Source: Ruminococcus flavefaciens (GTDB taxonomy: Bacteria; Bacillota; Clostridia; Oscillospirales; Ruminococcaceae). Taken from it: a stretch of 64,000 bases of DNA. Of the stretch, positions 16,677 through 24,781 are shown one piece after another (within the stretch, counting starts at the first letter, position 1; each line of letters begins with the position of its first letter). A program made the position numbers and the translations under genes. The stretch spans positions 1-64,000 of the forward strand of contig NZ_UETD01000008.1 in the NCBI RefSeq assembly GCF_900116855.1, in the 5' to 3' direction. The notes under the pieces are model-generated. The model worked only from the letters and a program-made list of their open reading frames with translations, was not told the origin of the DNA and searched no databases.

Positions 16677-19600
16677 TTATCTGCTCCCCTTGCTGAGTTT
16701 ATCTATCTGAGCCGCCATGTCGCCAAGGCTCGGATATCTGAATATCATACCGATCCTGAACTTTACCGAGAAGACCTCCTCGATATCATACAGCATATTT
16801 GTTGCCTTCAGAGAGTTGCCGCCGAGCTCAAAGAAATCATCTGAACTGCTCCCGACCTTTACATCGAGGCTGCTTTCCCATATCCTGCTCAGCTTGCTTT
16901 CCGTCTCTGTGAATTCGGCGGATACAGCATCGGATACGTCAGCTTCATCGGGAACTATCAGGGCTTTTCTGTCAAGCTTTCCGTTGGAGGTAACAGAAAA
17001 ATCATCTATATGTATGAATTTCTTCGGGAGCATATAATTCGGCAGATATTTTTTCATCTGCTCGGTCAGTTCCTTCTCGGATACCTCTTCGTCGGCAGTA
17101 TAGAACAGAGCTATCCTTGCCGAGCCTCCTGCTTTATATATCTGTGCAGCCGCTCTGCTTATCCCTCTGCACTGTACAGCAGCGTACTCTATCTCGCCAA
17201 GCTCGATTCTATGTCCGCTGACTTTTATCTGATTATCCTTTCTTCCAAGGAACTCAATAGCTCCGTCGTCCCAAAATCTTCCGTTATCGCCCGTATGATA
17301 CCATATAATACCGTTTTCGGTCGTAAACTTCTTTTTTGTGAGCTCAGGGTCATTATAGTAGCTTTTGGCTACTCCCGCACCGCCTATAAGGAGCTCTCCC
17401 TCTGCCCAGTCAGGTCTGTCCCTTCCGTCTCTGTCTACGATACGGTACATCTGCGACCTGAGAGCAAATCCATAGGGTATGCTTTTCCAGTCCTCGGGTA
17501 TATCCTTCGAAACAATAAACAGATTGGACCATATGGACGCCTCTGTAGCTCCGCCCATTGCAAATATAACACTTTGCGGCAGCATTTTATAACAGCGCTT
17601 TGCAAGCGGTATCCCTATCCAGTCACCTGAAAGCATTACTGTTTTTATGGGGAGCTCAGCTCCGCGCTTTTCGGCTGCTGTAAGAAGCATATCAAATAGT
17701 ATGGGGACGCTGTTCCATAAAGTTATGTTGTTTTCAAGTATAATGTCCACCCACGCATCAGCGTCCTTTGCATTCTGCTGAGAAAGAAGATACAGCGTTC
17801 CTCCTGCGGCTGACATACCAAAGATATCATACACAGAGAGATCAAAATCCGTAGCAGATACGCCGATAATGCCATGATCTGATGTCACGCCTGCGCGTTC
17901 ATTGATATCATATATCGTATTATAAGCGCTTCCGTGCTGTATCTCTACTCCCTTCGGCATACCCGTTGATCCGGAAGTCATGATTATATACGCACTATCC
18001 TCGGCTGTAACATCTGTAGGACTGTATTCAAAGCTGCTGTTAACAGCTTCATCGTAAGCAATGCAAACAGCATCAGTGCCTTCAAACCGCTCCCTGCTGT
18101 CGGTAATTGCAAAGCCTATCTTCATCGATGATATTATCTTCTCTATCCTTTTATCGGGATGGCCGTAGCTTATGGGGACATAACAGCCTCCTGCAAGCAG
18201 GATACCATAAGCAGCTGCTATCTGCCCGATACCGCGCTCAAGTATTATGGCAGCAAGATTTCCCTTTTTGAAGCCGTGCTCCTGAAGCGCGGCAGCTATT
18301 CTCAGACTAAGGCCGTAAAGCTCGGAATATGTGACCCTTTTTCCGTTTTCGCAAAAATAAAGAGCTGTCTTGTCAGGAGTTTCAGCTGCATATCTCACAA
18401 GCCCGTCTGTAAGCAGCTCTCTGTGCGGGAGCTCTTCTTTAAGCTCATCAAGCGTTTTTCTCACATATCTTGTGGGTATCTCGGGTGAACAGAAGCTGTT
18501 CCAGTCGGTTTTCTCATCAGAAAGAGTATTAAGATAGCGCATGAAGGTATCAAACATATCATCTGTCATCTGCTCGGGGAAAAGCTCATCAGCCGTATCC
18601 CATACAAGAACAAGCTCTCCGCTTCTCTCAAAAAGCTGACAGTCGATCCATACCTGAGGAGTCTGCGATACCATATACCTTATATCGCCGATGCATTCCG
18701 CAAAATCATCATTTATGAGCTCCATGCCGATATTGCAGGCAAATACCACAGGCGCAAAATCTCTCTGTCCCGGATATAGCGCCTGAAGGTCTCTTTGCAC
18801 CTGTACGCCGTTGTATGCCGCATAACGCATATCTCTGATAAAATCGCCGCTCACCTTCCTGATGTTTTCGGAAAAAGTCCGCTTTTGGCTGAGGTCCTGC
18901 TCAGCAAGGAGCAGAGTTGTGAAATCCGCAACCACATCGCTGACCGAACCGAGATCATCGCATCTGTCAAACAGAGGCAGATTTATAAGGAAGCTGTCAT
19001 TTGAAGTCCAGCAATGTAGTGTCTGTGAATACGCTGTAAGAAGCACCATTGCGGGAGTAACATTTTCATCGGCCGCACGCTTTTTTATGCTTGCCCACTG
19101 CTTTTCAGATAATGATGCCGTATGATGCGTATATTTTGGAGAAGTAATATTCTCAGGCTTTTTCTTTATTGGCAGTTCGGGGCGAAGCGCCATTTCCTTT
19201 TCTCTTTTTTTCCAGTATACGGAGGCTTCTTTTTCCTCTTCCGAACGCAAATCGCGCATTTTTTCTATGTAACGGCCGAAATCCCAGTCTTTCTGAACAT
19301 CAGGTCTTTTTCCGCTTTTGCAGTATGCTGCAAGGTCGCGGAATATTATCTTTATACTCTGTACATCGCAGACGATAAGCGCAAAATCTATAAGAGTAAC
19401 GCTTCTTCCGCCGCTCAGGATACAATGCCTCATGCCTGCCGTTTCTCCTGCTTCAAGATCAAATCGTCTGTGAGACATCTTTTTGCGGAGCTGTAGGAGC
19501 TGTTTTTCCTGTTCAGCTTCATCGAGAGCTGAAAGATCGATTTTTTTGAAGGATTCGGAGAAAGGCTTATCCATTGTTACCTGTCTGCCGTCATTTGTAA

Positions 19601-20048
19601 AACGTGTACGTAGCATGGGATGGGATGAGATGACGATATCCCACGCCTCCTCAAGCTTTGCCGCGTCAACGTTCATGCCATCGAATTCGTAGTAAGCATG
19701 ACAATCTACTCCGCCCATAGGCTGATCGTTTTCTCTGCCTACCCAATACGAATACTGCACATCCGTGAGAGGATACGCTTCCTTGCGGGTACTGCCGACA
19801 TCAACAGGAGTTTTGACAGCATTTCCCGTCATTCTGCTTTCTGCGAGAGATATCCATTCTCCAAGCGTCTTATTTTCCATGAGATCCGCAAACGTCAGCC
19901 GTATCCCGTTCTTTCGGAGAAGTCCGGATATTTTCATGACCTGTAGCGAGCTTACTCCGTATCTTATCATATTTGACTGCTCTGTGAGGCCGTCACAGCT
20001 TCCTATCACCTTTTTAACAGACTCCATCACAAGTTCTCGTGCATTCAT
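16677..20048 (-). CDS. NRPS loading/first module ArCP-Cy-A-PCP (cysteine-type), Cy motif altered
   Basis: A 1123-residue synthetase with the layout of pyochelin and yersiniabactin first modules. Residues 1-75 form a carrier domain (YGVSSLQ, S34) fitting an aryl carrier protein. Residues 90-520 form a Cy domain starting YPLTDVQYSYWVGR. Its DxxxxDxxS motif reads A223-L-I-V-C-D228-V-Q-S231, so the first Asp is Ala (codon GCG). The A domain (about 545-1025) has TSGSTGMPKG, DFDLSVYD, LWNSVP, MLSGDW and GGATEASIWS. The pocket D-L-Y-N-M-S-M-I-W agrees with cysteine. A PCP with FFELGGNSL lies near 1070. AAAGGA precedes the ATG, two bases after the aryl ligase stop. Confidence 0.9.
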   Translation of the reverse strand: MNARELVMESVKKVIGSCDGLTEQSNMIRYGVSSLQVMKISGLLRKNGIRLTFADLMENKTLGEWISLAESRMTGNAVKTPVDVGSTRKEAYPLTDVQYSYWVGRENDQPMGGVDCHAYYEFDGMNVDAAKLEEAWDIVISSHPMLRTRFTNDGRQVTMDKPFSESFKKIDLSALDEAEQEKQLLQLRKKMSHRRFDLEAGETAGMRHCILSGGRSVTLIDFALIVCDVQSIKIIFRDLAAYCKSGKRPDVQKDWDFGRYIEKMRDLRSEEEKEASVYWKKREKEMALRPELPIKKKPENITSPKYTHHTASLSEKQWASIKKRAADENVTPAMVLLTAYSQTLHCWTSNDSFLINLPLFDRCDDLGSVSDVVADFTTLLLAEQDLSQKRTFSENIRKVSGDFIRDMRYAAYNGVQVQRDLQALYPGQRDFAPVVFACNIGMELINDDFAECIGDIRYMVSQTPQVWIDCQLFERSGELVLVWDTADELFPEQMTDDMFDTFMRYLNTLSDEKTDWNSFCSPEIPTRYVRKTLDELKEELPHRELLTDGLVRYAAETPDKTALYFCENGKRVTYSELYGLSLRIAAALQEHGFKKGNLAAIILERGIGQIAAAYGILLAGGCYVPISYGHPDKRIEKIISSMKIGFAITDSRERFEGTDAVCIAYDEAVNSSFEYSPTDVTAEDSAYIIMTSGSTGMPKGVEIQHGSAYNTIYDINERAGVTSDHGIIGVSATDFDLSVYDIFGMSAAGGTLYLLSQQNAKDADAWVDIILENNITLWNSVPILFDMLLTAAEKRGAELPIKTVMLSGDWIGIPLAKRCYKMLPQSVIFAMGGATEASIWSNLFIVSKDIPEDWKSIPYGFALRSQMYRIVDRDGRDRPDWAEGELLIGGAGVAKSYYNDPELTKKKFTTENGIIWYHTGDNGRFWDDGAIEFLGRKDNQIKVSGHRIELGEIEYAAVQCRGISRAAAQIYKAGGSARIALFYTADEEVSEKELTEQMKKYLPNYMLPKKFIHIDDFSVTSNGKLDRKALIVPDEADVSDAVSAEFTETESKLSRIWESSLDVKVGSSSDDFFELGGNSLKATNMLYDIEEVFSVKFRIGMIFRYPSLGDMAAQIDKLSKGSR

Positions 20049-20050
20049 AC

Positions 20051-21640
20051 TTATATCCTTTCCATTTCCTCATTTTCTATCATATCAGCTATCTTTTTCT
20101 TATCGGGCTTGCCGACAGCCGTTAACGGTATCTGCCGTGTTTTCATGACAATATCGGGCAGCTTATAGGCTGCCACGCCTCTGCTTTCGAGATATCCGCG
20201 GATATATGCCAGATCAACGGAAGCATTATCGGTCACAACTACCGCACATATCTTATTTCCCATAAGCTCATCAGGAACGCCTACCACAGCCGATCTTTCG
20301 ATCTCTTCATTATCATCGAGTATGCGTTCGAGCTCGGAAGGCATGATCTTTTCGCCAGCGCGGTTTATCTGTTCCTTGACTCTTCCTGTAATATGAAGGT
20401 TTCCTTCCGTGTCTATAAAAGCTCTGTCACCTGTTCTGTAAAATCCGTCATCACGGAACGAATCTGCATCTGCGGCGGGATTATTATAGTAATTCCTTAT
20501 CGTATACGGACCTCTTAACAGAAGCTCTCCCTCTTCTCCGCAAGGAGCAAAGTCTCCGTCTGCGGTCTCTATCATCATCTCATCTCCCGATGATATCTTT
20601 TTACCCTGACAGCCCGCTGTAAGCTCCGCACACATATCGGCGTCGGTTATCGTGTTGAGTCCCTCGGCTGTACCATAGACCTGTCTGACTTTACAGCCGA
20701 GATTTTCCTCTGCCTTCAAAAGCACAGGATAAGTAAGCAGCGATCCTCCTACAAGTACCGTTTCAAGAGAACTGAGATCACATTCCTCCCATTCTGCCAT
20801 TTCACTGCATATCGAAAGCAGCGAGGGCACCATTGCTGTTATATTCACCCTTTCGCGCCCGATCAGTTCAAGTATCTCGTCAGGACTGCCGTTTTTTGCC
20901 ATGACTATTTTTCCGCCGCATATCATTGTTCCGATAATACCGGGATTAGCAAAGCAAAAATTATGCGAGGCAGGTATTGCCGCAAGGAATACGGTATCCT
21001 CGTTCATGCCGCAGACTTCTGCAAAAGTCCGCGCATCGTAAATATAATCAGCATTTGTACGCGGTATCAGCTTAGGGACATCGGTAGTGCCGCCTGACAC
21101 CTGCAATACTGCGATATCGGTAAATATCCTGTCATTTTCGGAGCTGTCGAAGGCTGTATCAGCTTTAACCTTAAATATCTCATCGGCATAAAAATGTCTG
21201 CATCCCGTACCTTTCACACATTCATTCACTATCTCCTCATATTCAAATCCGAGATGTGATCTTACGGTTATATAAGCAGCAGGAGAAGCAGCTTCAATAA
21301 ACGAAGCGATCTCCTTTTTCCTGTGGGTATGGAGAGCAAGCACAGGAACTGCACCGAGCCTGAAAAGAGAAAAGAGTATAACTCCGAATTCAACGGAATT
21401 AGGGAGCTGTATTATAACTCTGTCTCCGCTCCTGATCCCTTCGGACAGAAAAAAAGCCGCATATCTGTCAGCCGATCTGTCCAGCTCGGAATATGTGACG
21501 GAACTGCCGCTGTCGCATATTGCTGTTTTATCTCCGTACTTTTCCGCACAGCTCCTGAGCATATCCGAAAATGTCTCCTGTTTCCAGTAGCCTTCGTTTA
21601 TATATTTCTCCTGCAAAAGTCTTTTTACATCATCATTCAT
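20051..21640 (-). CDS. Aryl-acid AMP ligase (EntE/DhbE/YbtE type) with atypical pocket
   Basis: A 529-residue stand-alone adenylation enzyme of the aryl-acid group. It shares the LAL-x-THR segment (101-107), H226-N227 in the HNFCFANPG motif, QVYGTAEGL (321-329 region), GRVKEQINRAGEKI and the C-terminal TAVGKPDKK. Such enzymes activate salicylate or 2,3-dihydroxybenzoate and load the ArCP encoded by the next gene. At the two positions that separate those substrates (240 and 337 in DhbE numbering) this protein has N232 and N329 instead of Ser/Cys and Val/Leu. An unusual, more polar aromatic acid is therefore likely. No salicylate or DHB synthesis gene is in the window. Confidence 0.88.
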   Translation of the reverse strand: MNDDVKRLLQEKYINEGYWKQETFSDMLRSCAEKYGDKTAICDSGSSVTYSELDRSADRYAAFFLSEGIRSGDRVIIQLPNSVEFGVILFSLFRLGAVPVLALHTHRKKEIASFIEAASPAAYITVRSHLGFEYEEIVNECVKGTGCRHFYADEIFKVKADTAFDSSENDRIFTDIAVLQVSGGTTDVPKLIPRTNADYIYDARTFAEVCGMNEDTVFLAAIPASHNFCFANPGIIGTMICGGKIVMAKNGSPDEILELIGRERVNITAMVPSLLSICSEMAEWEECDLSSLETVLVGGSLLTYPVLLKAEENLGCKVRQVYGTAEGLNTITDADMCAELTAGCQGKKISSGDEMMIETADGDFAPCGEEGELLLRGPYTIRNYYNNPAADADSFRDDGFYRTGDRAFIDTEGNLHITGRVKEQINRAGEKIMPSELERILDDNEEIERSAVVGVPDELMGNKICAVVVTDNASVDLAYIRGYLESRGVAAYKLPDIVMKTRQIPLTAVGKPDKKKIADMIENEEMERI

Positions 21641-21748
21641 TTTATCAACGCCTTTCTAAACAGATAGTTTTTCACATATGTTCAGTAATTCATGCTGTGG
21701 TATCCTGTGAAAAAAAGAAGCCTTCCTCATCGTTTTTCATTATGTATA

Positions 21749-23761
21749 TCATTTTTTCAGGCACTCCGTAATACTGTTCCGTATCTTTGAGAGCAGCACG
21801 GAACGTTCCTTTTTTATCTGTTCCAGAGCAGAACAGATATCGCTTTTGTCCGTATCAGGTATGGCGTCATCGCTCAGTATCCTTCCGCCAAGGCCATATC
21901 CTTTCATCATTTCAAGGAGTCTGTCAGGTGCTTCACTGCTCACAAAAAAATTTTTTCCCGACAGTATACACAGAACAGCTGCGAAATACGAATTCGTAAA
22001 AACAGTTTCTGCACCAAAGATATCCGACATACATTTAACGGTATCCGATAAAATCTCATTATCAGCAACATAAAGCAGCTCTGGTTCTGCTGCTGATAGA
22101 TCCCCGAAAAAGGAATAATAAAAATCAGCGTCCCTCAGAAAAAGCAGCTCGGGGAGGAGTTCTGTTTCCATATCAAGTATATCCGACAATCTTTCGGACA
22201 TCGAAGCGTCCGAAACAAAAATCCCGTCAAACAGATATAAAAGGTCATAAAACTCTTCTCTAAGATCATTACTGCATTTTTCCAGTCTTTCCGAAAGATC
22301 TGCGCCCAATACTATGCGGGAGATATTATCTCCCGCATAGCTGAACAAATGCCATTTGTCAGCTTCGGAATACTCCCATAAGGGCTCATCGGCAAGTACA
22401 AACATCCTTGCCGACTGAGTCAGCTTTAGGCTGTACCTTATATCATTAAGGGGAGGCAATACAGGACAATTGCGATATATCAGCCTTTGTATGTAATCCT
22501 TTTTATAATGTGCATTGCTGTCACTGCTTCTGAGCTGTAACGGCAGCTCTGTCAATACAGCGGTCATTCCCCACTCCTTCAGCATGGAATAAACAGCCAG
22601 CGTGCGGAATACATTCTCAGGCTTTCCGCTGTAAAACGGCATAAAAAGCAGCACATCATACTTTGTACCGATATTCTTTTTCACAGCCTTCTCAAATGAC
22701 ATTTCTTCAATGTCCCTGCGAAATCCTGCGGCTCCTGCTGCCTCATAAGAAGGCTTGTAAAGGCTGTGATTCATTATAACGGCTTCACGCTGAGCTATCT
22801 TCCTTACCGTCATTCTTTCATCAGAGCGGCTTACCTCATCGAACAGCTTCCTTCCTTTGCAGCTATTGATTATAACGAGCGAATTGCCCTTTGGATTTAA
22901 ATGCTGATGCCCGTTTTCGGGGATAAGATCGCCAAGAGTTATATCTCCCGTTCTTTCAGCTGCTGCAAATCTGCATCCCGTACAGACGCTGCTGAGGCTA
23001 AGCCCGGAAAAATAAGCCATATAGTAAAAGCATTTCTCCGTAGGTATCTCTGTGACAATGCCGTCATCATATTCTACGGACAGCCTGTATCCTTCCATAG
23101 CATTGGTCTGTTTCTCCTTTGATCTGAAACAGACCTTGCTTACTGTCTTTTTATCATCAAGCTCATAAAGATACTTTTTCCAGTATGATGCGGAGGGAAC
23201 TCCGTGGCATACAATATCCGCTGTATAGAGCTGTTCATACTTCTTTCCCAGATAACGGACAAGTCCCGCTACCTGACAGGGTGTCCCCGAATACAGAACT
23301 TTCCTGCCGCTTTCAAGCTCTTTTTTTACAGATCTGTAAATATCTGCTGCTATAAAGCTCTGCACATACTTACTGCCGCATAAAGCTTCAAGCCCTTCCA
23401 TATCAGCCGCGGACCTGTGTCTGACATCATTGGAGGAAGTATCATATGCAGCTCCGTATACTATCCCGCCGTCTTTGATCACATACTCGGCTATGCTCCT
23501 GAAAGCGCCTCCCGAAGCGCTTTTCATGCATATCTCCTCAGAGGAGTAAACACTGTAGTATTCCTGTTCCTCCATTACGCTGCGTATGATGTTACGCTCG
23601 TTATACGGACAAACTTCTCTGCACCTTCCGCAGTTCACGCATTTTTCTGCGTCAACGACGGGGATATATGCTCCGCATATGCCATTTTTCAGCACTATCG
23701 CCTCCGAATGACAGATTGCACTACAAGCTCCGCATCCGAAGCACATATCAACGTCTATCAT
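21749..23761 (-). CDS. Two-[4Fe-4S] ferredoxin / FrhB-like / pyruvyltransferase-like fusion
   Basis: A 670-residue protein in three parts. Residues 1-55 carry two ferredoxin cysteine sets (C7, C10, C13, C17 and C41, C44, C47, C51). Residues 75-340 match the coenzyme F420 hydrogenase/dehydrogenase beta-subunit family (SASGGAFRSIAEYVIKDGGIVYGAAY, YSGTPCQVAGL, TADIVCHGVPS, CTGCRF, DITLGD). From about 370 on it resembles the polysaccharide pyruvyltransferase fold in degenerate form (VLADEPLWE, FSYAGDNISRIVLGADLS). Members of this fused family normally occur in surface-polysaccharide loci. Here it sits inside the NRPS operon, overlapping the upstream gene by 14 bp. It may move electrons to a product intermediate, but the substrate is unknown. 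Between its stop and the aryl ligase start (21641-21748) I see no gene. Confidence 0.75.
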   Translation of the reverse strand: MIDVDMCFGCGACSAICHSEAIVLKNGICGAYIPVVDAEKCVNCGRCREVCPYNERNIIRSVMEEQEYYSVYSSEEICMKSASGGAFRSIAEYVIKDGGIVYGAAYDTSSNDVRHRSAADMEGLEALCGSKYVQSFIAADIYRSVKKELESGRKVLYSGTPCQVAGLVRYLGKKYEQLYTADIVCHGVPSASYWKKYLYELDDKKTVSKVCFRSKEKQTNAMEGYRLSVEYDDGIVTEIPTEKCFYYMAYFSGLSLSSVCTGCRFAAAERTGDITLGDLIPENGHQHLNPKGNSLVIINSCKGRKLFDEVSRSDERMTVRKIAQREAVIMNHSLYKPSYEAAGAAGFRRDIEEMSFEKAVKKNIGTKYDVLLFMPFYSGKPENVFRTLAVYSMLKEWGMTAVLTELPLQLRSSDSNAHYKKDYIQRLIYRNCPVLPPLNDIRYSLKLTQSARMFVLADEPLWEYSEADKWHLFSYAGDNISRIVLGADLSERLEKCSNDLREEFYDLLYLFDGIFVSDASMSERLSDILDMETELLPELLFLRDADFYYSFFGDLSAAEPELLYVADNEILSDTVKCMSDIFGAETVFTNSYFAAVLCILSGKNFFVSSEAPDRLLEMMKGYGLGGRILSDDAIPDTDKSDICSALEQIKKERSVLLSKIRNSITECLKK

Positions 23762-24767
23762 TTTTCACCGTTTTTCTGAGCCTTATACACATCAGCTTCT
23801 CAATAATATACGCCGCAGCAAGCATGACAGCGGTAATAGCTGCCAGAACAAGGAGTATATTGGTATGCTTCTTCTTTATGCTGCTCTCCTGCAAATAAAG
23901 CCGTTGTATCTTACTTCCGTCAAGTTTGCCGTCAAATTTATTTTTCAGCTCTGCATCAGTATAAACAGTTTCACCGTAAATATTTACTGTACTGCCTGCT
24001 GCCGTATCCCATGAACCGATCGGAGTATCGGGATTATTTGAATCATAAAGCTCAACTCTTACTGTATCGGAGGGTTCGGTATACTGTTTATATGTAAGCT
24101 CCGAAGGAACGGGGGAGTCTTTCAGATCGAATTCCGATGTCCATTTGCTGAATTCCTTTCCGTTTTCGTCAAAATAAGTAAACTCCCTGCAAGTAAGATC
24201 AACAGGATCGAGAAGATACACATCCTTACCGTTCAGCCAATCTATCCCTGAGTAATCAATAGTCCACAAAACACCGTTCTCAGTGTTTTCAATCTTAAAA
24301 TTGTCGCTGTTTTCAAAAAAAGCATTATACTCATCATTATCAACGTTTTTGATGTATGAGCTGAGCAGCGCCCTTGGTCTCGGTTCGGGAGCAACAGACA
24401 TACGGTACATCAGTTCGTCACTTGGTCTTCTGAACAGATAATACTCGGCATTCCCGTCTGCGCCGTTGCTGCTTACGGCATAATCGGAGGTAACGACCTC
24501 ATAGTCTCCCCGGTCATTGTATTTTATATAAAACGAGCTTCCGCTCTCCTCGGTATAGAACGCTTTGCACGAGTCCTTTTCCGCCTTGTAATCCATATAT
24601 ATATTATCATACAGATCGCAGTAGGCTATGAAGTTATTTGCCTCCACTATTTCCCTCAGATCAGGAAGCTCCCTGCCTTCCGCTTTAGCGGAGGGTAAAT
24701 TCATCTGTACAGAGAAAAACGAAGCAAATGCTGCGGTCAGAGCGCAGATCTTCTTAACATCTATCAT
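23748..24767 (-). CDS. Membrane-anchored extracytoplasmic protein of unknown function
   Basis: A 339-residue protein with an N-terminal hydrophobic segment and an AKA-like cleavage site (MIDVKKICALTAAFASFFSV...PSAKAEG). A soluble outer domain of about 260 residues follows. A C-terminal membrane helix (ILLVLAAITAVMLAAAYIIEKLM) precedes a short basic tail, giving a type I topology with most of the protein outside. I recognise no domain; the outer part is rich in acidic and aromatic residues and seems beta-rich. It follows an FtsX-type ABC permease gene after 14 bp and is probably a partner of that transporter. AGGAG precedes the ATG. Confidence 0.65.
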   Translation of the reverse strand: MIDVKKICALTAAFASFFSVQMNLPSAKAEGRELPDLREIVEANNFIAYCDLYDNIYMDYKAEKDSCKAFYTEESGSSFYIKYNDRGDYEVVTSDYAVSSNGADGNAEYYLFRRPSDELMYRMSVAPEPRPRALLSSYIKNVDNDEYNAFFENSDNFKIENTENGVLWTIDYSGIDWLNGKDVYLLDPVDLTCREFTYFDENGKEFSKWTSEFDLKDSPVPSELTYKQYTEPSDTVRVELYDSNNPDTPIGSWDTAAGSTVNIYGETVYTDAELKNKFDGKLDGSKIQRLYLQESSIKKKHTNILLVLAAITAVMLAAAYIIEKLMCIRLRKTVKNDRR

Positions 24768-24781
24768 TCCGCTCCTCCTTC

